Below are positions 45,522 to 56,614 of a DNA stretch of 64,000 bases, one piece after another. Under the pieces are notes generated by a model that was not told where the DNA came from, made no database searches, and worked only from the letters and a program-made list of their open reading frames with translations. This stretch comes from Sphingomonas canadensis (GTDB lineage: Bacteria > Pseudomonadota > Alphaproteobacteria > Sphingomonadales > Sphingomonadaceae). The stretch's first letter is position 1, and every line of letters starts with the position of its first letter. The position numbers were made by a program, and so were the translations under genes. The stretch lies in NCBI RefSeq assembly GCF_026013525.1, contig NZ_JAPDRA010000001.1:186001-250000 (forward strand), written 5' to 3'.

Positions 45522-46541
45522 ATGAGCATCGGCCAAGACAGACTGAAGCGCCGGATGGCGCGCGGCGTGGAATTTCTGGGCAGCGAGGTCGCCATCCTGG
45601 GCGGCGCCATGTCGTGGGTGAGCGAGCGCAACCTGGTCGCCGCCATATCCAACGCGGGCGGATTCGGCGTGATCGCCTGCGGCGCGATGACGCCCGAGCT
45701 GCTCGACGCCGAAATCGCGGGCACAAAGGCGCTGACCGGCAAGCCCTTCGGCGTCAACCTGATCACCATGCACCCCCAGCTTTTTGACCTGATCGCGGTG
45801 TGCGCGAAGCATCAGGTGGGGCATGTGGTGCTGGCGGGCGGGCTGCCCCCGGCCGGATCGCTCGACGCGATCAAGGCCAATGGCGCGAAGCTGATCTGCT
45901 TCGCCCCGGCGTTGAGCCTGGCGAAGAAGCTGATCCGTTCGGGCGTGGACGCGCTGGTGGTCGAGGGGATGGAGGCCGGCGGGCATATCGGCCCGGTGTC
46001 CACCAGCGTGCTGGCGCAGGAGATCCTGCCGGCGGTGGCCGATCAGGTGCCGGTGTTCGTCGCCGGCGGCATCGGCCGGGGCGAGGCGATCGCCGGATAT
46101 CTGGACATGGGCGCCGCGGGCGTTCAGCTCGGCACCCGCTTCGTCTGCGCGACCGAGAGCATCGCGCATGCGAACTTCAAAAAGGCCTTCATCCGCGCCT
46201 CCGCCCGCGACGCGGTGGCCAGCGTCCAGATCGACCCCCGCCTTCCCGTAATCCCGGTGCGCGCGCTGAAGAACGCGGGCAGCGAGCTGTTCACCGCCAA
46301 GCAGCGCGAGGTGGCGCAGGCACTGGACGAAGGGCGGATCGAGATGGGCGAGGCCCAGCTCCAGATCGAACATTACTGGGCCGGGGCGCTGCGCCGCGCG
46401 GTGATCGACGGGGACGTGGAGCATGGCAGCGTGATGGCCGGCCAATCGGTGGGCATGGTCGCCCGGGAGGAACCCGTGGCCGGGATCATCGCCACGCTGA
46501 TGGAAGAGGCCGCCCAGGCGCTGGAGCGCCGGGCGGCCTGA
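45522..46541 (+). CDS. nitronate monooxygenase / FabK-like FMN protein
   Basis: 339 residues of the TIM-barrel flavin family. GGAMSWVSERNLVAAISNAG, FGVIACGAMTPELLDAEI and PFGVNLITMHPQL are the N-terminal strands. VVEGMEAGGHIGPVSTSVLA and VPVFVAGGIGRGEAIAGYLDM give the phosphate and FMN contacts. GAAGVQLGTRFVCATESIA completes the barrel. Members oxidise nitronates (anionic nitroalkanes) or reduce enoyl-ACP; the two are hard to separate by sequence, though the lack of fatty-acid neighbours favours nitronate monooxygenase. Confidence 0.87.
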   Translation: MSIGQDRLKRRMARGVEFLGSEVAILGGAMSWVSERNLVAAISNAGGFGVIACGAMTPELLDAEIAGTKALTGKPFGVNLITMHPQLFDLIAVCAKHQVGHVVLAGGLPPAGSLDAIKANGAKLICFAPALSLAKKLIRSGVDALVVEGMEAGGHIGPVSTSVLAQEILPAVADQVPVFVAGGIGRGEAIAGYLDMGAAGVQLGTRFVCATESIAHANFKKAFIRASARDAVASVQIDPRLPVIPVRALKNAGSELFTAKQREVAQALDEGRIEMGEAQLQIEHYWAGALRRAVIDGDVEHGSVMAGQSVGMVAREEPVAGIIATLMEEAAQALERRAA

Positions 46542-46560
46542 TCCCCTCCCGCGGGCAGGT

Positions 46561-47523
46561 TCAGTCCGCGGGCGAACCGCGGCGGCGCCACCATTTCCAC
46601 GCGCCGCCGATCGCCCCCAGCGTCCACACCACCGCGCAGACCGCGATCGTGACGCGCACCGACAGGTTGATGCTGTATTCCAGCTTCGCCACCTGCTCGC
46701 CGCCCGCGGTGCCGGGCAGGACATCGACCCAATGGCCCGGCTGGTACAGCAGGTACAGGATCGCGAGTCCCGCCAGGATCGTCCCCAGGTTCAGCGCCTG
46801 CCGCAATCCCGGCAGCCGCGACGGCATCAGCGACAGCACGCTCATCACGAGCCGTGCGCCGAGCAGCAGCGCGATGGGCAGGTGGAGCTGCGCCCAGACC
46901 GGCGCGGGGACCAGCACGAACTTGTCCCAGCCCTGCGGCGGGAAGGGGATCGCGCCGATCCACCACAGCAGGAACAACGCCCCCACCACGATTTCGAACG
47001 GCGCGTCGCGCCGCGAATCCTTGCGCGCCAGATCCTCGATCGACGGCAGGTCGCCGACTTCCCACTCCTCGATCCGGCGCCGCCCGCCATGGCGTTCGAT
47101 CGCCGCGAAGATCAGCGTCACGATCGCGAAGGCGGTGATCGCCGCCGAGAGGAACTGACCCAGCATCTGGGGCACCGCCTGCCACAGCCGTCCCGATCCC
47201 AGGGCGATGTCCACCCCCGCCAGCACCGCGAGCACGATGAGCTGGATCGAAAGCACCAGCTTCATCACCGTGCGATAATAAGGGAACAGCTCCGGCCCGA
47301 TCAGATGCTGGTGATCGAGGTAGCGCGCCGCGACCAGCATCGGGCGGCCGAATTCCTTAACCAGCGCCTCCTGCTCCGCCTTTTCGAGCGGACGGCCCAG
47401 CGCCTCCTCGCGCGCCTCGGCGCGGCTCAGCAGATCGTCGCGCAGCTCGGCGACGATATCGTCGGCCTTGGCGGGCGGCAGGTTGCGGCGGATCGCCGCC
47501 AGATAGCGGTCGTAGAGTTGCAT
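46561..47523 (-). CDS. HAAS-domain integral membrane protein
   Basis: 320 residues. The N-terminal 70 residues (MQLYDRYLAAIRRNLPPAKA, ELRDDLLSRAEAREEALGR, ALVKEFGRPMLVAARYL) form a HAAS-type helical domain found beside PadR regulators. It is followed by six or so membrane helices, including LSIQLIVLAVLAGVDIALG and AFAIVTLIFAAIERHG. The ATG shares its A with the PadR stop (TGATG), so the two are translationally coupled. Function unknown; the PadR-HAAS pair is a recognised signalling unit. The longer reading frame upstream of 47523 is the PadR gene in another phase. Confidence 0.82.
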   Translation of the reverse strand: MQLYDRYLAAIRRNLPPAKADDIVAELRDDLLSRAEAREEALGRPLEKAEQEALVKEFGRPMLVAARYLDHQHLIGPELFPYYRTVMKLVLSIQLIVLAVLAGVDIALGSGRLWQAVPQMLGQFLSAAITAFAIVTLIFAAIERHGGRRRIEEWEVGDLPSIEDLARKDSRRDAPFEIVVGALFLLWWIGAIPFPPQGWDKFVLVPAPVWAQLHLPIALLLGARLVMSVLSLMPSRLPGLRQALNLGTILAGLAILYLLYQPGHWVDVLPGTAGGEQVAKLEYSINLSVRVTIAVCAVVWTLGAIGGAWKWWRRRGSPAD

Positions 47524-47864
47524 CACTGATCCCTTTCGGTGAGGCGCAGGATCGATTCCGAGATCGCGTTCCATTCGCCGAGCAGTTCGGCGAGCACGCG
47601 CTCGCCATCGGGGGAAAGCCGGTAGAAGCGCTTGTTGCGCCGCGCGTCCTCGCGCCATTCGCTGGTCAGCAGCCCCTGGGATTCCAGGCGGCGCAGCAGC
47701 GGATAGAGCGCGCCTTCGTCGATCGGCAGCCCGGCCTGCTCCAGCTTCTGCCGGAGCGAGTAGCCATATTGCTCCTCGCGCAACGCGCCCATCACCGCCA
47801 GCCCCAGCGACCCGCGCCGCAGCTCGACGCGAAGCTTTTCGAACAGGTCGTCCTCGACGGGCAT
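47523..47864 (-). CDS. PadR family transcriptional regulator
   Basis: 113 residues. The winged-helix domain reads RRGSLGLAVMGALREEQYGY, SLRQKLEQAGLPIDEGALY, PLLRRLESQGLLTSEW and RNKRFYRLSPDGERVLAEL, the standard PadR pattern. The short C-terminal helix ends the protein. It is coupled to the HAAS membrane protein. A TGTATGACACA direct repeat lies just upstream and is a probable binding site. Confidence 0.92.
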   Translation of the reverse strand: MPVEDDLFEKLRVELRRGSLGLAVMGALREEQYGYSLRQKLEQAGLPIDEGALYPLLRRLESQGLLTSEWREDARRNKRFYRLSPDGERVLAELLGEWNAISESILRLTERDQ

Positions 47865-47881
47865 TGCCGTGTCTCACATCG

Positions 47882-47906
47882 TGTATGACACACACTGTAT
47901 GACACA
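47882..47906. promoter_or_regulatory. direct repeat, candidate PadR operator
   Basis: TGTATGACACA occurs twice (47882-47892 and 47896-47906), 14 bases apart and 18 bases upstream of the PadR start codon. The block is AT-rich against its surroundings. PadR regulators usually bind ATGT/ACAT-type sites near their own promoters, so autoregulation is likely. Confidence 0.6.
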
Positions 47907-47993
47907 TAGCACTGTGCGACGCAAGGTATATCGCATGCCACGTTTTCGCGGGGAAACTTGGCGCTTTGCCACGCAATCTGTTAGCGCAAGGCC

Positions 47994-50270
47994 ATGCCCG
48001 TCAGCGCTGCCGCTTCCGCTCGCGAGATCCTGACCCGCCTTCACGACGTGATGGCGAAGCGCCTGCCCGCGCAATCGAAGCTGAACGCCGTCGTCGAGAT
48101 CATCGGCACCGCGCTGAACAGCGAGGTTTGCTCGATCTACCTGCTGCGCGAGGGCGTGCTGGAGCTGTTCGCCACGCGCGGGCTGGCGCAGGAGGCGGTC
48201 CACGTCACCAAGCTGGCGATGGGCGAGGGGCTGGTAGGCACGATCGCCGCCAATGTCGCGACGCTGAACCTGGCCGAAGCGGCCGCCCACCCCGATTTCG
48301 CCTATCGCCCCGAAACGGGCGAGGAGAAGTTCCACAGCCTGGCCGGCGTGCCGATCATCCGGCGTGAGCGCGCGGTTGGCGTGCTGGCGGTGCAGCATGC
48401 CGATCCGCGCCGTTACGACGAGGTGGAGATCGAGGCGCTGCAGACCGTGGCGATGGTGCTTTCGGAACTGATCGCCAACGCCGGCCTGGTCGATGCCGCG
48501 GCGCAGAGCACCGAGCGGACGCTACCCACCCAGTCGACCAGCCTGCTGGGCTTCAAGCTGGTGGACGGCATGGCGCGCGGCGTGGCGGTGTTCCACCAGC
48601 CGCGTATTACGATCGAGCATACCGTGGCCGAGGATACCGAGGCCGAGCGCCACCGCGTCTATGCAGCGTTCGACAAGATGCGCGAGCAGATCGACCGGAT
48701 GGCCAGCCAGGCCGAATTCGGCGTGGGCGGCGAGCATGACGAGGTGCTCGAGACCTACAAGATGTTCGCCTATGACGAGGGCTGGAGCCGCCGGATCAAC
48801 GAGGCGATCGACAGCGGCCTGACCGCCGAGGCGGCGATCGAGCGCGTGCAGCAGCGCACCCGCATGCGCATGCGCGAGATCGACGATCCGCTGCTGCGCG
48901 ACCGGATGCACGACCTGGAGGACCTCTCCAACCGGCTGATCCGCATCGTGTCGGGCCAGCTCGGCACCGCCGCGCAGATGGGGCTGCGCCAGGATTCGAT
49001 CCTGATCGCGCGCAACCTGGGCCCGGCCGAGCTGCTGGAATATGACCGGCGGCGGCTGAAGGGCGTGGTGCTGGAGGAAGGATCGCTGACCGCGCACGTC
49101 ACCATCGTGGCGCGGGCGATGGGCGTGCCCGTGCTGGGCCGCGTGCGCGACGTGCGGCGCCAGGTGGCCGAGGGCGACATGCTGCTGCTCGACGTGGGCG
49201 AGGAGAAGCTGTTCATCCGCCCGACCGGCGCGATCGAGGAAGCGTTCGAGGCCAAGCTGGCGCTGAGCCAGAAGCGCCGCGCCGCCTTTGCCCAGCTAAA
49301 GAACGTGCCGCCGGTCACGAAGGACGGGCACCGCGTGACGCTGATGGTCAACGCGGGCCTGCGCGACGATGTGGCCGCGCTGGACCTGACCGGCGCCGAT
49401 GGCATCGGCCTGTTCCGCACCGAATTCCAGTTCCTGGTCTCCGCCACGCTGCCCCGCCAGCAGGACCAGCAGAAGCTGTACAAGTCCGTGCTCGACGCCG
49501 CGGGCGAGCGGCCGGTGGTCTTCCGCACCGTCGATATCGGCGGCGACAAGGCGCTCCCCTATCTCGACCATGACGAGAGCGGCGAGGAGGAGAACCCGGC
49601 GATGGGATGGCGCGCGCTGCGGCTCGCGCTCGATCGTGAGGGGCTGATGAAGGCGCAGGCCCGCGCGCTGCTGGAGGCGGGGGCCGGGCGCACGCTGAAC
49701 GTGATGTTCCCGATGGTTTCCGAACCCTGGGAGTTCGACGAGGCACGCAGCCTGTTCGAGGCGCAGCGTGCCTGGCTGGGATCGCGCGGGCGCAAGCTGC
49801 CGGCCGAGGTGCGCTATGGCGCGATGCTGGAGGTGCCCGCGCTTGCCGAGGTGCTGGACCTGCTGCTGCCCACGGTGGATTTCCTGTCGGTGGGCACCAA
49901 CGACCTTACCCAGTTCCTGTTCGCCGCCGATCGCGCGCATCCCAAGCTGGCGCTGCGCTATGACTGGCTGAGCCCGTCGATCCTGCGCTTCGTGCGGCGC
50001 GTGACGGGACAGGCCAAGGCGGCGGGCGTGCCCGTGGCGATCTGCGGCGAGATGGGCGGCCGCCCGCTGGAGGCGATGGCGCTGATCGGGCTGGGGATCG
50101 AGCGGCTTTCGATCACGCCGGCGGCGGTCGGACCGATCAAGGCGATGCTGCGCACGCTGGATCGCGGCGCGCTGATGAGCGAGATGGGGGCGATGCTGGA
50201 TCATCCGCCGCAGAACATGCGCGCCACGCTGGCGCGATGGGCCGAGGAACATTCGGTCGAACTGGCCTGA
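47994..50270 (+). CDS. ptsP: phosphoenolpyruvate-protein phosphotransferase PtsP (EI-Ntr)
   Basis: 758 residues. An N-terminal GAF domain (about 10-150, with VCSIYLLREGVLELFATRG) senses nitrogen-status metabolites in the family. It is followed by the PEP-utilising regions. His368 in EGSLTAHVTIVARAMGVP is the phosphorylated residue. The C-terminal barrel has DGIGLFRTEFQFLV, RTVDIGGDKALPYLDHDE and VGTNDLTQFLFAADR. EI-Ntr starts the nitrogen-related phosphotransfer chain (to NPr and EIIA-Ntr). Start MPVSAAASAREIL; 129 bases from the divergent PadR gene. Confidence 0.95.
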   Translation: MPVSAAASAREILTRLHDVMAKRLPAQSKLNAVVEIIGTALNSEVCSIYLLREGVLELFATRGLAQEAVHVTKLAMGEGLVGTIAANVATLNLAEAAAHPDFAYRPETGEEKFHSLAGVPIIRRERAVGVLAVQHADPRRYDEVEIEALQTVAMVLSELIANAGLVDAAAQSTERTLPTQSTSLLGFKLVDGMARGVAVFHQPRITIEHTVAEDTEAERHRVYAAFDKMREQIDRMASQAEFGVGGEHDEVLETYKMFAYDEGWSRRINEAIDSGLTAEAAIERVQQRTRMRMREIDDPLLRDRMHDLEDLSNRLIRIVSGQLGTAAQMGLRQDSILIARNLGPAELLEYDRRRLKGVVLEEGSLTAHVTIVARAMGVPVLGRVRDVRRQVAEGDMLLLDVGEEKLFIRPTGAIEEAFEAKLALSQKRRAAFAQLKNVPPVTKDGHRVTLMVNAGLRDDVAALDLTGADGIGLFRTEFQFLVSATLPRQQDQQKLYKSVLDAAGERPVVFRTVDIGGDKALPYLDHDESGEEENPAMGWRALRLALDREGLMKAQARALLEAGAGRTLNVMFPMVSEPWEFDEARSLFEAQRAWLGSRGRKLPAEVRYGAMLEVPALAEVLDLLLPTVDFLSVGTNDLTQFLFAADRAHPKLALRYDWLSPSILRFVRRVTGQAKAAGVPVAICGEMGGRPLEAMALIGLGIERLSITPAAVGPIKAMLRTLDRGALMSEMGAMLDHPPQNMRATLARWAEEHSVELA

Positions 50271-50376
50271 TCCGGGGACGGAATTCCGCGCTGCGGCGTT
50301 GACAGCCGCCAGCGCCTGTTAGACACCGGCCGGGAACAGGCGGGCCTTTGCGCAACCCTTCCCGCCGGAGATCGTG

Positions 50377-51330
50377 ATGGAAGGCGAGCCCGAGCCCACC
50401 CAGCCCGAGCCCGAAGCGACGCTTTTTCCCGCCAAGGTGGGCGAAAAGCTGCGCGCCGCGCGCGAGGCCATGGGCCTGGACGTGGCGGAGATCGCCGCGC
50501 GCACCCGCATCCCGCAGCGCCACCTGGAGACGATCGAGCGCTCCGGCTATTCCACGCTGCCGTCGATCACCTATGCGCTGGGCTTTGCCAAGGCCTATGC
50601 CCGCGCCGTGGGCATGGACGAGGTGGCGGTGGCGCGCGAGCTGCGTTCGGAGCTGGGCGGTGCGCCGATCGAGCGCCCGGCGGCGATCCCGGCCTATCAG
50701 GCATCCGACACGGATCGCGCCGCGCCCGGCGGGCTGGTGTGGATCGGCATCGTCATCGCGCTTCTGGCCGTCGCCGGCGCGGCGGTCTGGTATGGCACCG
50801 ATTGGCTGCGCGGCGGCGTCGCCCCGCCCGAGGATCTGGTGATGCCGGCCGATCCTTCGCCCACGCCCAGCGCCTCCCCGGTGGCGGAGACGGGCGGCCA
50901 GGTGACGCTGGTCGCGCTGGACAAGGTGTGGCTGCGGATCAGCGACGCCAACGGCAAGAAGCTGTTCGAGCGCGAGCTGGCGAAGGACGAGCGCTATGAG
51001 CTGCCGCAGGACGCCGATCGCCCGGTGATCCGCACCGGCCGTCCGGAGGCGCTGCAGGTGCTGCTCAACGGCTCCGCCGTGGCCCCGCTGGGCGCGCCGA
51101 GCCAGTCGATCGAGGTGCCGGTGAGCGCCGATGCCCTGCGCGCGCGCGCCGCGGGCGGAACGGCTCCGTCACCGGCCCCGAGCGCCTCGCCTTCGCCTGC
51201 GACGCCCTCTGCGGCCGCCAGCCGGCCGCGGCCGCGCGCAACGGAAACGCCGCGCCCCGCCGCCCCGGCGGTGGTCCCGGTGCCCGCGCCCGTTGCGCCG
51301 CCGGCGGGCAATCCGTCGCCACAGCCTTAA
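50377..51330 (+). CDS. RodZ-like helix-turn-helix membrane protein
   Basis: 317 residues. A cytoplasmic N-terminal HTH_25 domain (VGEKLRAAREAMGLDVAEIA and RIPQRHLETIERSGYSTLPS) is followed by one membrane helix (GLVWIGIVIALLAVAGAAVW) and a periplasmic DUF4115-type domain with VALDKVWLRISDANGKKLFE. A Pro/Ala-rich tail follows. RodZ couples MreB to the elongasome; the domain order fits. The ATG at 50377 is chosen over the GTG one codon before it, as GGAG then has good spacing. Lies 107 bases after ptsP. Confidence 0.85.
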   Translation: MEGEPEPTQPEPEATLFPAKVGEKLRAAREAMGLDVAEIAARTRIPQRHLETIERSGYSTLPSITYALGFAKAYARAVGMDEVAVARELRSELGGAPIERPAAIPAYQASDTDRAAPGGLVWIGIVIALLAVAGAAVWYGTDWLRGGVAPPEDLVMPADPSPTPSASPVAETGGQVTLVALDKVWLRISDANGKKLFERELAKDERYELPQDADRPVIRTGRPEALQVLLNGSAVAPLGAPSQSIEVPVSADALRARAAGGTAPSPAPSASPSPATPSAAASRPRPRATETPRPAAPAVVPVPAPVAPPAGNPSPQP

Positions 51331-51403
51331 GGCTGGCGACAGCCGGTTCGTGTCAGCTATAGTTTCGATCGCTGGATCGTCATCATCCTTGGGGGGTGTG
51401 AGA

Positions 51404-52360
51404 ATGCGTTTCCTGTTCGCTTTATCGGCGCTCGCGGCCGTCGCATGCGCGTCGGCCCCCGTTCAGGCCCAGACTTCACCGGTGGAGGCGCGGGTGGACC
51501 GGCTGGAGCGCGAGATGCGCGCGGTGCAGCGCAAGGTGTTCCCGGGCGGCGCCGGCCAGACCTTCGAGCCGCAGATCGCGCCGGAGAGCAACACCACCGT
51601 CCCCGGCCTGCCCGCCTCCAGCCCGGTCGCGGACCTGACCCAGCGGGTCGCCTCACTCGAAGGCCAGGTGGCGACGCTGACCGGCCAGGTCGAGCAGATG
51701 CAATACCGGCTGAAGCTGATGGAGGATGCGTTCAGCGCCTATAAGCGGTCGAACGACATCCGCGTGGCGGCGGTGGAGGACAAGACGGCGGGCAACGTGC
51801 CGGCGCCCGTGACGGTGCCCGGCCCTTCGACCGTGCCGGCCGAGGCAACGGTGCGCCCGCCGGTCAGCAAACCGCCCGTTTCGCCGCCGCCCGCCGCCGA
51901 CAAGCCCCAGCCCGCCACCGGCAACCGCGCCCAGCAGGTCGCCGCGATCGAGCGCCCCAGCACCGGCGATGCGGCCGAGGACCAATATGTCTATGGCTAC
52001 CGCCTGTGGAGCGCCAAGCTCTATCCGGAGGCGCGCAAGGAGCTGGAGCAGGTCGCGACCAAATATCCCAAGCATCGCCGCGCGAGCTGGGCGCAGAACC
52101 TGCTGGGCCGCGCCTATCTGGACGCCGGCGCCCCCAGCCTGGCGGCGGTCGCCTTCTATCAGAACTACAAGACCAACCCGAACGGCGAGCGCGCGCCGGA
52201 CAGCCTGTTCTACCTTGCCCAGGCGCTGACCCAGCTCAAGAAGCCCGCCGCCGAGATCTGCAAGGTCTATGGCGAGCTGACCCAGAATTATGGCGACCGG
52301 ATCAGCGAGGAGATGAAGGCCCGGGTCGCCGAGGGGCGGACACGCAACAAGTGCAAGTAA
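51404..52360 (+). CDS. cpoB: Tol-Pal-associated coiled-coil/TPR protein (CpoB/YbgF)
   Basis: 318 residues. Signal peptide MRFLFALSALAAVACASAPV, then a coiled-coil (EARVDRLEREMRAVQRKVF), a Pro/Val-rich linker, and C-terminal tetratricopeptide repeats (YVYGYRLWSAKLYPEARKEL, WAQNLLGRAYLDAGAPSLAA). It coordinates outer-membrane constriction with peptidoglycan synthesis in division. tol-pal genes are not in the window, so the name rests on architecture. Ends one base before the tilS start codon. Confidence 0.85.
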   Translation: MRFLFALSALAAVACASAPVQAQTSPVEARVDRLEREMRAVQRKVFPGGAGQTFEPQIAPESNTTVPGLPASSPVADLTQRVASLEGQVATLTGQVEQMQYRLKLMEDAFSAYKRSNDIRVAAVEDKTAGNVPAPVTVPGPSTVPAEATVRPPVSKPPVSPPPAADKPQPATGNRAQQVAAIERPSTGDAAEDQYVYGYRLWSAKLYPEARKELEQVATKYPKHRRASWAQNLLGRAYLDAGAPSLAAVAFYQNYKTNPNGERAPDSLFYLAQALTQLKKPAAEICKVYGELTQNYGDRISEEMKARVAEGRTRNKCK

Positions 52361-52361
52361 G

Positions 52362-53363
52362 GTGGCAACGCCCGGCCCGGGGCTGACCGCCCGCTTCCGC
52401 CAGGATCTCGAGGCCGCCCTCGGGGTCCCCGCGGAGGACGCGCGGATCGCGCTCGCGGTGTCGGGCGGGCCGGACAGCATGGCGATGCTGGCGCTGGCGC
52501 ATGCCGCGCTACCCGGCGGCGTGATCGCCGCCACCGTGGACCATGGGCTGCGCCCCGCGGCGGCGATGGAGGCGGCGATGGTCGCCAGCCATTGCGCCGC
52601 CGCCGCCATCCCCCACCGCACGCTGACGCTGGAAAGCCCGCCCGCGGGCGCCAGCGTCCAGGCCCGCGCGCGCGAGGCGCGCTATGCCGCGCTGTTCGCC
52701 TGGGCCGGCGACGAAGGCGCCGCCGCGCTGGCCACCGCGCACCATGCCGACGACCAGGCGGAGACGCTGCTGATGCGCGCCGCGCGCGGATCGGGCCTGC
52801 CCGGGCTGGCCGCGATCCGTGAGCGGCGCGAGCATATGGCGGGCTGCGGCGCGGCGATGCTGCTGGTCCGCCCGCTGCTGAACTGGCGCCGCGACGAGCT
52901 GCGCGCGATCGCCGAGGATTGCGACCTGCCCTTCGTCCATGATCCCAGCAACGCCGACGACAGCTTCGATCGCACCCGCTTCCGCCGGATGCTGGAGGCG
53001 AACCGCTGGCTGGACGTGGGCAACATCGCCCGCTGCGCCGCGCACCTGGCCGAGGCGGAACGCGCGCTGATCGCGGCGGTGGACATGCTGTGGGACGATC
53101 GCGCCGCGATCGAAGGTGCGGCCGTGACGCTCGATCCGCGCGATCTGCCGCGCGAGCTGCTCCGCCGCCTGGTCCGCAACGCGATCGGCCATGTCCGTGC
53201 CGCTGCGCCCGATGCGGAGGGCGAATGGAACGACGCCGCGAACATCGAGCCGCTGCTCGACGCGCTGGAGGCGGGGCGCGGCGCGACCCAGGCCGGGGTG
53301 CAGGCATCGGCCCGCCGCGGATCATGGCATTTCCGCCCCGCGCCGCCGCGCCGATCACCCTGA
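52362..53363 (+). CDS. tilS: tRNA(Ile)-lysidine synthetase
   Basis: 333 residues from a GTG start. The PP-loop ALAVSGGPDSMAMLALAH binds ATP; VDHGLRPAAAMEAAMVASHC, QARAREARYAALF and ATAHHADDQAETLLMRAARG are diagnostic of TilS. It modifies C34 of tRNA-Ile(CAU) to lysidine so the codon AUA is read as isoleucine. Shorter than E. coli TilS, lacking most of the C-terminal domains, which is common in alphaproteobacteria. Next downstream is ftsH, a widespread neighbour. Confidence 0.93.
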   Translation: MATPGPGLTARFRQDLEAALGVPAEDARIALAVSGGPDSMAMLALAHAALPGGVIAATVDHGLRPAAAMEAAMVASHCAAAAIPHRTLTLESPPAGASVQARAREARYAALFAWAGDEGAAALATAHHADDQAETLLMRAARGSGLPGLAAIRERREHMAGCGAAMLLVRPLLNWRRDELRAIAEDCDLPFVHDPSNADDSFDRTRFRRMLEANRWLDVGNIARCAAHLAEAERALIAAVDMLWDDRAAIEGAAVTLDPRDLPRELLRRLVRNAIGHVRAAAPDAEGEWNDAANIEPLLDALEAGRGATQAGVQASARRGSWHFRPAPPRRSP

Positions 53364-53444
53364 TCGATTCATTCCCGGCGATGTTCCATTGCCATTAACC
53401 GGCGCCTCCCTATCTTGGGCGCTGGTGAAAGGTACCGATTCCGA

Positions 53445-55409
<1,965 letters not shown>

Positions 55410-55514
55410 GCCGGCTTCCCGGTCCTCCCCGGCAAGGGGCGGGCCGGGATGCGGACCGGCCGCGTCCGCCTCATTCGGGAGCGGGAGTGAGAGCCCGCCC
55501 GGCCTCGCGGCATG

Positions 55515-56567
55515 CTATCCGAGCAGCCCCAGCGCGAGTACGCCCGCCAGGAAGACGATCAGCACGATCACCCCGGACGCCAGCAGGTAGATCGTGCGCA
55601 GCACCGCGCCCAGCCTGCTGAGGCGATAGGCGTCGCGCAACTGGCTGTAGATGTGCAGCGGCACCGCGACCGCCACCGCGGCATTGAGCGGCCCGCCCGG
55701 CAGCCCGGCGGCCGACAGCAGCGTCACCGCGATGAACAGCAGCGACATGAACGCGATCGAATAGGTGACGAAGATCGCGTGATCGTACAGCCCGAATTCG
55801 CGGCGCCAGGCGAAGGCCAGCCACAGGAAGGGCAGCGACAGCGGGATCAGCGCCCAGGACAGCTTGTAGCTGTTCGACTGGAGCTTGTAGCTTGCCAGCG
55901 ACGGGTTCTCGATCGCCTTCTTGATGCCATGGTCCAGCCGTTCCCAGCCGGTCTCGATATCCAGATCGGTGGCGACCGGCCCCATCACCGGCTTGCCCGC
56001 ATCCGCCCGTGCGATCGCATCGTCCAGCCCGGCGATCGTTCCGTCCAGCGCCTTGGCCGGGCCGCTGCCCGGGGTCACGCGCGCGCGCTCGGCCACCGCC
56101 TTCTGCCGCGATTCGACCAGCTTCGCCCGCGTCTCGGCGGCTTTTTCGGGCGTCATCGGCGTGGTCTTGAACGATTGCGGCGCGACGCCCAGCAGCGAGA
56201 AGACCGCGAACAGCGTGAAGATCGAGAAGAGGAACAGCGCGATCGGCGACACGAAGCGCGCCCGCTCGCCCTCGATATAGCGCCGCGTCAGCTTGCCGGG
56301 GCGAAAGGCGAGCAGCGGCAGCGTGTGCCACAGCTTGCCCTCGAAATGGACGACGCCGTGCAGGATATCGTGCCCGATCGCGCCCAGCGAGCGGTGGATG
56401 TGCGCGGTCTGGCCGCACTGGTGGCAGTGCGGGCCGATCAGCGCCGTACCGCAGTTGAGGCAGGTGCCGCCATGGCCGCCCTCCGCGCCTTCGCCGGCAT
56501 GCGGCTCCATGGCGCGGCCGAGCAGCGCTCCGGTGACGATATCGCCCGCGGCGTCGATTTCCCCCAT
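55515..56567 (-). CDS. DUF3667 family membrane protein
   Basis: 350 residues. A zinc-ribbon start ([18 protein letters not shown], four Cys) is followed by the family core [20 protein letters not shown] and [20 protein letters not shown], then about five membrane helices. Central charged coiled region between helices ([20 protein letters not shown]). Function of DUF3667 is not established. Convergent with ftsH and divergent from proA. Confidence 0.9.
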   Translation of the reverse strand: MGEIDAAGDIVTGALLGRAMEPHAGEGAEGGHGGTCLNCGTALIGPHCHQCGQTAHIHRSLGAIGHDILHGVVHFEGKLWHTLPLLAFRPGKLTRRYIEGERARFVSPIALFLFSIFTLFAVFSLLGVAPQSFKTTPMTPEKAAETRAKLVESRQKAVAERARVTPGSGPAKALDGTIAGLDDAIARADAGKPVMGPVATDLDIETGWERLDHGIKKAIENPSLASYKLQSNSYKLSWALIPLSLPFLWLAFAWRREFGLYDHAIFVTYSIAFMSLLFIAVTLLSAAGLPGGPLNAAVAVAVPLHIYSQLRDAYRLSRLGAVLRTIYLLASGVIVLIVFLAGVLALGLLG

Positions 56568-56614
56568 GCGCTTCGGACTATCAGCTTGCGGGCGCGCGTG
56601 CTAGCGGGCCGGGC

